A stretch of 6,507 nucleotides of DNA from positions 1 to 6,507 of the forward strand of contig JAJDDH010000232.1 in the NCBI GenBank assembly GCA_029260415.1, read 5' to 3'. The notes beneath the pieces are model-generated. The model ran no database searches, was not told where the DNA came from, and was given only the letters and a program-made list of their open reading frames with translations. The stretch is from Phycisphaerales bacterium (GTDB lineage Bacteria > Planctomycetota > Phycisphaerae > Phycisphaerales > UBA1924). Of the stretch, positions 1-4,994 are shown piece after piece. Within the stretch, counting starts at the first letter, position 1. Each line of letters starts with the position of its first letter. The translations under genes and the position numbers were made by a program.

Positions 1-464
1 TCCTCGACCAGCGGGATCTCGTGGCGCGCCGCGATCCGCGCGTACTCGTGCATGCAGGCCGGGTTCCCGAACGCCTCGACCGCCAGGATCGCCCTCGTGC
101 GCGGCGTGATCGCACCCTCGATCCGGCGCGGGTCCATGTTCAGGCTCGTCGGGCAGATGTCCACGAACACGGGCGTCGCCCCGACCATCAGGATCGCGTT
201 GCTCGACGCGATAAAGCTGAACGGCGTTGTGATCACCTCGTCGCCAGGCCCCAGCCCCAGCGCCAGCAGCACCATGTGCAGCCCCGCGGTGCCCGAGCTG
301 ACCGCCACGCCGTTGGCGCACCCCGCCCGCTCGGCAACCCGCTGCTCGAACTCCTCCTGCATGGGCCCGATCGACAGGCGCCCCGAGCGGAGCACCTGCA
401 GCACCAGCTCCTCTTCAAGCGGTGAGATGTCCGGGCGGCTCAGTGGGATCTCGTTGGCTGACAT
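1..464 (-). CDS. DegT/DnrJ/EryC1/StrS family sugar aminotransferase, 3' end cut by the window edge
   Basis: This is the N-terminal 154 residues of a PLP-dependent aminotransferase that moves an amino group onto a nucleotide-linked keto-sugar, as used for amino sugars of surface polysaccharides. Visible family motifs are PLSRPDI at residues 7-13, SGRLSIGP at 27-34, the phosphate-binding VSSGTAGLH at 55-63, GPGDEVITTPFSFIAS at 72-87 and GATPVFVDI at 95-103. The visible part ends at PLVE, where the family's conserved EDAAQ segment should begin, so the active-site lysine lies outside the window. The ATG at 462-464 is supported by a GGAAGGA Shine-Dalgarno (470-476) with good spacing. The gene lies 81 bases downstream of dnaA on the same strand and may share its transcript. 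The family assignment is firm. The exact sugar substrate (ArnB-, PseC- or WecE-like) cannot be told from this half. Confidence 0.93.
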   Translation of the reverse strand, partial: MSANEIPLSRPDISPLEEELVLQVLRSGRLSIGPMQEEFEQRVAERAGCANGVAVSSGTAGLHMVLLALGLGPGDEVITTPFSFIASSNAILMVGATPVFVDICPTSLNMDPRRIEGAITPRTRAILAVEAFGNPACMHEYARIAARHEIPLVE

Positions 465-545
465 GGGCGTCCTTCCGTGGGGGTGAGGATACCCCACCCG
501 GCGCCGATCCCCGAGCCCCCGTCACAGCCTCGTCGCGGTCCAGCC

Positions 546-2075
546 TCAGCCCCGCCTGGAGGCCCGAACGACCTCCCGCTCGATCCGGGCCGCGACCTCG
601 CCGATGGGCAGCCCGTCGTGGGCGCACCCGACGTCGCAGCGCTGCCCCGCCTCGATCTGGCGCTGCACGCGCTGGTGGGCGGTGATCACCGTCGAGTGGT
701 TGGTCCGGGCCATCGTCCGGGCGATCTCCGGGTAGCTGCGCGTCGTCAGCGACCGGCTCACCTGCACGATCAGCGCCCGCGTGAGCACTACCCGCTTGTG
801 CCGCCCGCGCCCGAGCACGTCGCCCAGCTGCACGCCCATCTCCCGGCACACCACCTCGCCGATCTGCTCCAGACGCACCGGGCGCTCGGCCCGACCCGCC
901 CCGTCAGCGTCGCTCTGCGTCGCCAGGCGCAGGTCCAGCGCCCGGGCGACCAGCGGCGCCTCGATCAGCGCGGCACTCTGGCCCCGCCCCATCAGGCGCC
1001 ACACCGCCTCGACCTGGATGATCATCCCTTCAAGGTCGCGCACGCTCGCCGACTCGCCCTCGCGGGCGCCCGCGGCCCGGTCGGCGATCATCGCCGCGGC
1101 CTGGTCGCTCAGCGCCAGACCCCGCCTGCCCGCCCGGTGGCGCACCAGACGCTCGCGTAGCTCCCGGTCGGGCGTGTCGATCCGGATGACCGGGCCCGCG
1201 ACGAACCGGCTCGCCAGCGCCCGGCTGAGCTCCCGCATCTCTCGCGGGTGCGTGTCCGACGCGATCGCGACCCGCCCGCCCCCGGTCTGGACCGTCTCGA
1301 TCGCCTGCAGCAGCTGGTGCTGCGTCTTGACCTTGCCCAGCACGACCTGCACGTCGTCGATGCACAGCAGACCCAGCCCCCGGAACTTCGCCTGGAAGGC
1401 GTCGATGCGCCCCTCGCGGACCCGAGCGATGTACTCGTTGAGGAAGGTTTCGCCCGTGAGGTACCGAACCTTGACGCCGGGCGACTGCTCACGCAGACGC
1501 GCCGTCACGCCCCGCAGCAGGTGCGTCTTGCCCAGCCCGCACGGCGAGTGGAGGAACACCACCCGCAGCGGCGAGGCGGGGTCGCACAGCTGCACGCAGG
1601 CGCTGTGCGCCACCCGGTTGGCCTCGCCCACGACAAAGTCGTCCAGGCGCTGGCCCTCGCTGACGGGCCTCGGGGCTCGCGCCGGGGCGCGGGACCGCGC
1701 CGGGGCGGGCGCCTCACGCGCCGCCGGCTGCTCCGGGGCGATGCGCTGATCCACGCGGCAGCGGACCGCGCCCTCGCCCTCGCCGCCCAGCTCCTCGCGC
1801 AGGGCGCGCCGGAGGCTGTCGCCGTAGCGCCGGTCGATCAGGCTCGCGGTAAACCGGTCGGGCACGCGGACGTCCAGGCGTTCGCCCTCGAGCTCGAGGC
1901 GTTCGCCCCCGCCCAGGTACCGCCCGTAGCCCTCGTCGCCCAGCTCGCTGGCCAGGCGGTGCTTGAGGCGTTCCAGGGTTGCATCCGGGCCCCGGGCGTC
2001 CCGCCCGCTGTCGCTGCCCCTGCCTGTGCGCCGTGAAGTGTCATGTCCGCCCGTTCTGCTGTTGCTGCCGTGCAC
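546..2075 (-). CDS. dnaA: Chromosomal replication initiator protein DnaA
   Basis: DnaA is the ATP-dependent protein that binds oriC, opens the duplex and loads the helicase. Counting from the chosen GTG (509 residues), domain I spans about 32-105 and contains VPDRF. An Ala/Pro-rich linker follows at about 112-138. The AAA+ domain starts at RLDDFVVGEANR. It has Walker A SPCGLGKT (177-184), an initiator-specific region, Walker B LLCIDD (236-241), sensor 1 SDTHP (273-277), arginine finger in ALASRF (R290) and sensor 2 in VRDLEG (R346). Domain IV (from about 398) has the helix-turn-helix with SYPEIARTM and NHSTV (459-463). Two family positions differ: the first Walker A glycines are Ser-Pro, and Asp of the DHTTV motif is Asn. 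The start is uncertain. The frame stays open to a GTG at 2268-2270 with an ATG at 2205-2207, but GTG 2073-2075 is the last in-frame start before domain I. It avoids translating a 12-bp hairpin and has a weak GGTGG four bases upstream. Confidence 0.93.
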   Translation of the reverse strand: MHGSNSRTGGHDTSRRTGRGSDSGRDARGPDATLERLKHRLASELGDEGYGRYLGGGERLELEGERLDVRVPDRFTASLIDRRYGDSLRRALREELGGEGEGAVRCRVDQRIAPEQPAAREAPAPARSRAPARAPRPVSEGQRLDDFVVGEANRVAHSACVQLCDPASPLRVVFLHSPCGLGKTHLLRGVTARLREQSPGVKVRYLTGETFLNEYIARVREGRIDAFQAKFRGLGLLCIDDVQVVLGKVKTQHQLLQAIETVQTGGGRVAIASDTHPREMRELSRALASRFVAGPVIRIDTPDRELRERLVRHRAGRRGLALSDQAAAMIADRAAGAREGESASVRDLEGMIIQVEAVWRLMGRGQSAALIEAPLVARALDLRLATQSDADGAGRAERPVRLEQIGEVVCREMGVQLGDVLGRGRHKRVVLTRALIVQVSRSLTTRSYPEIARTMARTNHSTVITAHQRVQRQIEAGQRCDVGCAHDGLPIGEVAARIEREVVRASRRG

Positions 2076-2158
2076 CGTTCCACCCGCCTGGGTCCCAATC
2101 CATGGGTCCCGCTCAGCCCGCCGGTCCGGGCGGGACGCCGCATCCGTGGCGCCCGCGA

Positions 2159-2189
2159 CCGAGCGCACGGATTCCCCCCGTGCGCTCGG
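2159..2189 (-). repeat. Perfect 12-bp inverted repeat in the dnaA leader
   Basis: The arms are CCGAGCGCACGG (2159-2170) and its exact reverse complement (2178-2189), separated by a 7-base loop. On the dnaA-sense strand the loop reads GGGGAAT. The stem is almost all G+C and would be very stable as RNA. It lies 84 bases upstream of the preferred GTG start and has no U-run, so a regulatory leader hairpin or a protein-binding cruciform is more likely than an intrinsic terminator. If the longer dnaA frame is used, this would instead be coding sequence. Confidence 0.7.
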
Positions 2190-2245
2190 CGCCCGTCCGA
2201 CAAGCATATCCTGGAGAGGGTCGAATCCTTCGCCATACGAACGGA

Positions 2246-2264
2246 TCACCCCGTTGCGGGGTGA
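2246..2264. repeat. 8-bp inverted repeat with 3-base loop
   Basis: TCACCCCG (2246-2253) and CGGGGTGA (2257-2264) pair perfectly around TTG. The element lies between the candidate dnaA promoter and the 12-bp hairpin, just inside the longest possible dnaA frame. There is no T-tract on either side. It could be an operator or an RNA hairpin, or it could be chance in GC-rich DNA. Confidence 0.4.
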
Positions 2265-2417
2265 GCGCACGAATCACTCTCCGCCGTCGTCGTGACGGCG
2301 TCCGGGCGGTGTTTCGCCAGATGTCGTGTTTCTCGCCCGACCGGCCTGGTCAGAGCGTGAAATCGAGTGATGTGTGCTGTCCGTTCGCCGGTCGCGTCCA
2401 TGACCAATCGAGGGGGG

Positions 2418-2446
2418 AATCTAGGTCGCCGTGATTCATTTCGCAA
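2418..2446 (-). promoter_or_regulatory. Candidate sigma-70-type promoter for dnaA
   Basis: On the minus strand TTGCGA (2441-2446) is followed after exactly 17 bases by TAGATT (2418-2423). Each hexamer matches its consensus at four of six positions. The -10 resembles the TAGACT and TAGATA elements upstream of two other genes in this window. Its position between the DnaA-box cluster and dnaA fits a dnaA promoter next to an origin. No transcription data support it. Confidence 0.45.
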
Positions 2447-2555
2447 CGCCCAACGGGGAGCGGAATCGACTATTCACACGCTCAACGTCGCGTGTGCAAC
2501 GACTTACGAGCTTGAGAAAAAGTCATGCACGAGAATGCTCAGAACGCGTGAATGT

Positions 2556-2603
2556 TGTGAACAAGATTGTTGATAAACGCGCCGTTCCACACGCCGTTCA
2601 CAA
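2556..2603. repeat. Four-unit, 12-nt phased array of DnaA-box-like sites
   Basis: Four consecutive 12-base blocks start at 2556, 2568, 2580 and 2592. The first two carry minus-strand DnaA-box-like 9-mers at the same phase (TGTGAACAA and TGTTGATAA). The last two are a direct repeat of CGCCGTTC, followed by CACA in one and ACA in the other, so each carries a plus-strand TTC(C)ACA core. Regular close spacing of boxes is known from several bacterial origins, where it lets DnaA protomers assemble side by side. Confidence 0.55.
2568..2576 (-). promoter_or_regulatory. DnaA box, TTATCAACA
   Basis: The minus strand reads TTATCAACA, one mismatch from the TTATCCACA consensus. It is the best box in the gene-free interval, 40 bases from the end of the GNAT gene. 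Confidence 0.6.
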
Positions 2604-2615
2604 CGTCCCCAGCGA

Positions 2616-3620
2616 TCATGTCCGCGTCTTGCGTGACGCCCCGATGGGGTGTACGTACGCGACGCGCGACGTGAACTCGCGGAACCCCAGACGCTCGTAC
2701 AACGCCAGCGCCGGCGTGTTTCTCCGGTCCACGGCGCACGTGACCGTGCCCAGGCTCTCGCGTCCGGCCGAGCGCATCGCGCGCTCCAGCAGCAGGCGCC
2801 CGAGTCCACGACCGCGCAGCCTGGTGGATAACCCGAGGTACACCAGCTCGAGCGCGTCCTGGTCCGGGCAGGCGCTCATCAGCACGCAGCCCTCCGGGCG
2901 ACCATCGATCTCCGCGACCCACCAGTGCGTCGGGTCGAACTCGCCCGTCGATCGGTGCGACGTGAGCACGTCCTCCGTCTCACGCAGCCCGCACAGCTCC
3001 GGGCAGTCCAGCGTGTCCTCGTAGGAGCGGTCGAGCGCCTCGATCAGGGCCCGGGTGTTGCCCGGGTCCGCCAGATCGCCCGCGCGCCGGACGCTCACGC
3101 CCTCGGGCCACTGCAGCGCCCCGGGGTCCAGCAGCCCGACCTGCTCGGGACGGGACCGCCTGAGGTACGCAAGGTCGCCCACGTGGATCATCGAGGCCCG
3201 TTTGGACGCCAGGATCGACCAGCGCTGCCCGGGTTCGGGCAATGATTGGGCGACGCTGATCCCGAGCTCGGGCCTGGCGGCCAGCCCCTCGAACGCCGCC
3301 TCGAGCACCAACACCCGCTCGCGGAGCTGGTCCTCTGAAGAGCCCAGCAGGCGTTCGTGCCCGGGCTCAGAGAGGAACAGCATCGCGGTTTTCCCGCTCC
3401 CGGGGACCGCCAGACAGACCTGCCCGACCCAGTCCCGCCCCCGGTCCGGGTCGGTCGTGCCCCACATCAGGCTGGGATCGATCCCCACCTGCGGGGCGCT
3501 CTCGAGCAGCGATCGGGCGGCCTTGCGACGCGCCGGGCCCCGGACGCTCACCAGCCGCTCGGCCGCGGCCAGGCGGAGGGCGGTCGGGACCTGCTCGACT
3601 CGGGGTGTGGTCTGTGCCAT
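2616..3620 (-). CDS. GNAT family N-acetyltransferase with a degenerate N-terminal half
   Basis: The C-terminal half (about 174-325) is a GNAT acetyl-CoA-dependent acyltransferase domain. Motif A is LELVYLGLSTRLRGRGLGRLLLE in outline (from 257), with the R-x-x-G-x-G pyrophosphate loop RGRGLG at 269-274. Motif B is NTPALALYERLGF at 301-313. At 334 residues the protein is about twice the length of a single GNAT domain. Residues 1-170 lack a clear acetyl-CoA loop but have the alternating pattern of a second, decayed GNAT fold, so a tandem-GNAT architecture is likely. A Cys-rich motif DCPELCGLR at 205-213 precedes the catalytic half. The substrate is unknown. The ATG at 3618-3620 gives a sensible N-terminus, but no strong Shine-Dalgarno precedes it. 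The gene lies head-to-head with the secreted-protein gene at 3774, and its 3' end abuts the candidate origin with no visible terminator. Confidence 0.85.
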   Translation of the reverse strand: MAQTTPRVEQVPTALRLAAAERLVSVRGPARRKAARSLLESAPQVGIDPSLMWGTTDPDRGRDWVGQVCLAVPGSGKTAMLFLSEPGHERLLGSSEDQLRERVLVLEAAFEGLAARPELGISVAQSLPEPGQRWSILASKRASMIHVGDLAYLRRSRPEQVGLLDPGALQWPEGVSVRRAGDLADPGNTRALIEALDRSYEDTLDCPELCGLRETEDVLTSHRSTGEFDPTHWWVAEIDGRPEGCVLMSACPDQDALELVYLGLSTRLRGRGLGRLLLERAMRSAGRESLGTVTCAVDRRNTPALALYERLGFREFTSRVAYVHPIGASRKTRT

Positions 3621-3675
3621 GGCGATCTGTCTGGTGTTCCGGGGGAGAACCGATCCTCGCCGTGCCCGTATCGGA

Positions 3676-3703
3676 TTGACGCGTCCCCGGTCCCCTCTAG
3701 ACT
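3676..3703 (+). promoter_or_regulatory. Sigma-70-type promoter for the secreted protein gene
   Basis: TTGACG (3676-3681, five of six to consensus) is followed after 16 bases by TAGACT (3698-3703, four of six). It lies 70 bases upstream of the ATG at 3774. This is the best promoter-like sequence in the window. Confidence 0.6.
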
Positions 3704-3706
3704 ATC

Positions 3707-3718
3707 CGTCCCGGGACG
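3707..3718. promoter_or_regulatory. Perfect 12-bp palindrome at the predicted transcription start
   Basis: CGTCCCGGGACG is a complete palindrome that begins 3 bases after the -10 hexamer, so it covers the expected start point of transcription. A dimeric regulator could bind there as an operator. Short GC palindromes also arise by chance in DNA of this composition. Confidence 0.3.
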
Positions 3719-3773
3719 CCCGGCGCCGATCCCCATTCGGCATGACCCCAACTGACGACGCGAGAGGATCGAT

Positions 3774-4421
3774 ATGACTCGGTCGAGGACCCCCTGGACA
3801 CGCCCGCTGCGGGCACTGGCAATCTCGGTTGTGGCGCTCGGAGCCACCCTGGTCGCCCCCGGCGCGGCGCCCGAGCCCGCGCCCATCCCCACCGCGTGGG
3901 AGTTCGAGTTCGACGCGGGCCCGCTCCGCCTGGCCTACGTCGACGTCCCGGGTGTGGGCTCTCGTCCCTACTTCTACCTCACGTACACCGTGACCAACTA
4001 CTGGAGCGCGGACCTGCTCTACGCCCCGGACTTCTACCTGAAGACCGACGAGGGCGAGATCCTCCGCTCGGGCGAGAACATCCCGCCCGTGGTGACCGCC
4101 GAGATGCTCGACCGCCTGGGCAACCCGCTCATCAGCGACCAGATCTCGATCCTGGGCAACGTGCTCGAGGGGCCCGAGAACGCCCGATCGGGCGTGGTCA
4201 TCTGGCCCGCGACGGACCTGGACGTGGACGAGATCATGGTCTTCGCCGCGAACCTCTCGGGCGAGAGCACGGTCTACTGGACCAAGGACCGGGAGAGCGG
4301 GCAGCGCCGGCGCTCGGTCCTCCGCAAGACCCTGATGCTCCGCTACGAGACCCCGGGCGACCTGGCAAACCGGGGCGGGGAGCCGCTGGAGCTGGTCGAT
4401 ACCGTCTGGGTGATGCGCTAG
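3774..4421 (+). CDS. Secreted protein of unknown function
   Basis: The 215-residue product begins with a signal peptide. There are basic residues R3, R5 and R10, a hydrophobic core at about 13-28 and a likely cleavage after the Ala-Ala at 31-32, before a Pro/Ala-rich segment. There is no lipobox cysteine and no further membrane helix, so a periplasmic or exported location is likely. The mature part is rich in beta-type segments, with PYFYLTYTVTN at 65-75 suggesting an Ig-like or similar fold. Other recognisable stretches are ENARSGVVIWP at 135-145, FAANLSGES at 157-165 and RKTLMLRYETPGD at 184-196. It ends in VDTVWVMR. I cannot name a family. From memory the RKTLMLRY and terminal WVMR stretches recur in planctomycete proteins, but this was not searched. 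The ATG has GAGAGGA (3762-3768) five bases upstream and a good promoter, so it is a real, probably monocistronic gene. Confidence 0.88.
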   Translation: MTRSRTPWTRPLRALAISVVALGATLVAPGAAPEPAPIPTAWEFEFDAGPLRLAYVDVPGVGSRPYFYLTYTVTNYWSADLLYAPDFYLKTDEGEILRSGENIPPVVTAEMLDRLGNPLISDQISILGNVLEGPENARSGVVIWPATDLDVDEIMVFAANLSGESTVYWTKDRESGQRRRSVLRKTLMLRYETPGDLANRGGEPLELVDTVWVMR

Positions 4422-4492
4422 GCGACCCAGAACCACCGGGCGGGCTCTGGATTGTGGGGGCCCCTCAGGCCTACCCTTCTCCCTGCCGAGAA

Positions 4493-4522
4493 TAGATACT
4501 TCCCCGGGGCCTGAATCCCCGG
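4493..4522 (+). promoter_or_regulatory. rpmA upstream region: -10-like hexamer and leader hairpin
   Basis: TAGATA (4493-4498) is a plausible -10 element, though I see no convincing -35 at the right distance. Right after it, CCGGGG (4504-4509) pairs perfectly with CCCCGG (4517-4522) around a 7-base loop. The stem ends 5 bases before the GGAG ribosome binding site (4528-4531) of rpmA. It could tune translation of the ribosomal protein, or it could be incidental. It is not a convincing terminator for the preceding gene, because the following bases are TCTTTGG. Confidence 0.35.
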
Positions 4523-4538
4523 TCTTTGGAGCGACGCG

Positions 4539-4838
4539 ATGGCGCACAAAAAGGGACAGGGCTCGACCAAGAACGGGCGCGACTCGAACCCGCAGTACCG
4601 CGGGATCAAGCTCTACGGCGGTGAGTGGGCCCAGCCGGGCGCGATCATCGTCCGTCAGTGCGGCACCAAGTTCCAGCCCGGGTTCCAGGTCCGGCGCGCC
4701 AAGGACGACACGCTCTTCAGCGTGGGCGAGGGACGCGTGGTCTACCAGGGTCGCAAGATCCACGTCGATCCCCCGGAGAGCGACGCGCTGCGTCCGGTGC
4801 AGCTGCGCCGCATCCGCGCCGCCGCCAAGGCCAACTGA
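4539..4838 (+). CDS. rpmA: 50S ribosomal protein bL27
   Basis: The 99-residue protein starts MAHKKGQGSTKNGRDSNPQ, the hallmark N-terminus of bL27, which reaches towards the peptidyl transferase centre of the large subunit. VRQCGTKFQPG (38-48) and the DDTLFSVGEGRVVY stretch (56-69) are the other conserved blocks. There is no cleavable N-terminal extension of the kind known in Firmicutes. The C-terminal 25 residues form a basic tail somewhat longer than in the E. coli protein. The ATG follows GGAG (4528-4531) at normal spacing. In most bacteria rpmA follows rplU (bL21) and precedes obgE. Here the upstream neighbour is an unrelated secreted protein and a strong terminator follows, so rpmA appears to stand alone. 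Confidence 0.98.
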   Translation: MAHKKGQGSTKNGRDSNPQYRGIKLYGGEWAQPGAIIVRQCGTKFQPGFQVRRAKDDTLFSVGEGRVVYQGRKIHVDPPESDALRPVQLRRIRAAAKAN

Positions 4839-4864
4839 CACACACAGATTGATTCTGACCCAGG

Positions 4865-4897
4865 ACCGCCCGCGATCTTCGCGGGCGGTTTCTTTCT
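4865..4897 (+). terminator. Intrinsic terminator of rpmA
   Basis: ACCGCCCGCG (4865-4874) pairs perfectly with CGCGGGCGGT (4880-4889) around the loop ATCTT. It is followed by a T-rich tract ending at 4897 (TTTCTTTCT). It starts 26 bases after the rpmA stop and is the only textbook Rho-independent terminator in the window. Confidence 0.92.
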
Positions 4898-4994
4898 GCC
4901 CGCGTCCGATAGATCACGGAAGTCGATCGCCGCGCTTTGTGGGCGACCGCGGCGCAGGTAGGTTGGGTGGACCCACACCGCCGGAGATCCGCGA

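Larger units (their letters stand above)
2076..2417 (-). promoter_or_regulatory. Long, hairpin-rich dnaA leader (putative)
   Basis: If transcription starts just downstream of the candidate promoter at 2418-2446 and translation at the GTG at 2075, the dnaA mRNA has a leader of about 335 nt. The interval contains a perfect 12-bp stem (2159-2189) and an 8-bp stem with a TTG loop (2246-2264). It also contains two 7-bp stems: CGCCGTC/GACGGCG at 2282-2300, and GTCCCGC/GCGGGAC with arms at 2106-2112 and 2130-2136. In DNA this GC-rich, 7-bp stems are expected by chance, so only the 12-bp stem carries real weight. No T-tract follows any of them, so they do not look like terminators. The alternative is that part of this interval is coding sequence for a longer DnaA N-terminus. 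Confidence 0.4.
2470..2606. other. Candidate chromosomal replication origin (oriC)
   Basis: This gene-free stretch lies upstream of dnaA and downstream of the GNAT gene. Bases 2461-2580 are slightly more than half A+T by direct count, while the flanking genes are strongly GC-rich. DnaA-box-like 9-mers (consensus TTATCCACA) are TTATCAACA at 2568-2576 (minus, 8/9), TTGTTCACA at 2556-2564 (minus, 7/9) and CTATTCACA at 2470-2478 (plus, 7/9). Further cores are TTCCACA (2585-2591, plus), TTCACA (2597-2602, plus) and TGCACA (minus, 2493-2498). Bacterial origins commonly lie beside dnaA and combine such boxes with an A+T-rich unwinding region. Which part would unwind is not clear; the A-rich patch around 2516-2521 is a possibility. 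The call is inference from position and motif density. Confidence 0.6.

Noticed and set aside
479..497. Imperfect GGGGT/ACCCC stem between dnaA and the aminotransferase gene
   Set aside because: Only about 5 bp, bulged, and no T-tract; not a credible terminator. A TATCCT within it has no matching -35.
781..2036. Plus-strand open frames opposite dnaA
   Set aside because: They are antisense shadows: DnaA on the other strand has all its family motifs.
2246..2446. 66-codon minus-strand frame upstream of dnaA
   Set aside because: No ribosome binding site, no recognisable sequence, and it overlaps the candidate promoter and hairpins.
2823..2831. TTATCCACC on the minus strand, 8/9 to the DnaA box
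   Set aside because: It lies inside the GNAT coding region and outside the cluster, so I do not count it as part of the origin, although its distance from the cluster is only about 220 bases.
3387..3410. Walker A-like AVPGSGKT in the N-terminal half of the GNAT protein
   Set aside because: There is no Walker B or other nucleotide-binding feature, and the surroundings read as a degenerate GNAT strand, so the match looks accidental.
3702..4841. Long minus-strand open frame (379 codons) opposite rpmA and the secreted protein gene
   Set aside because: It lies fully antisense to two well-supported genes, is rich in Arg, Gly, Val and Asp as expected for GC-rich antisense frames, and shows no recognisable domain.
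4964..4975. TGGGT/ACCCA inverted repeat upstream of the PEP-CTERM-like gene
   Set aside because: Five base pairs with a 2-base gap is within chance for this composition; nothing else supports an operator.
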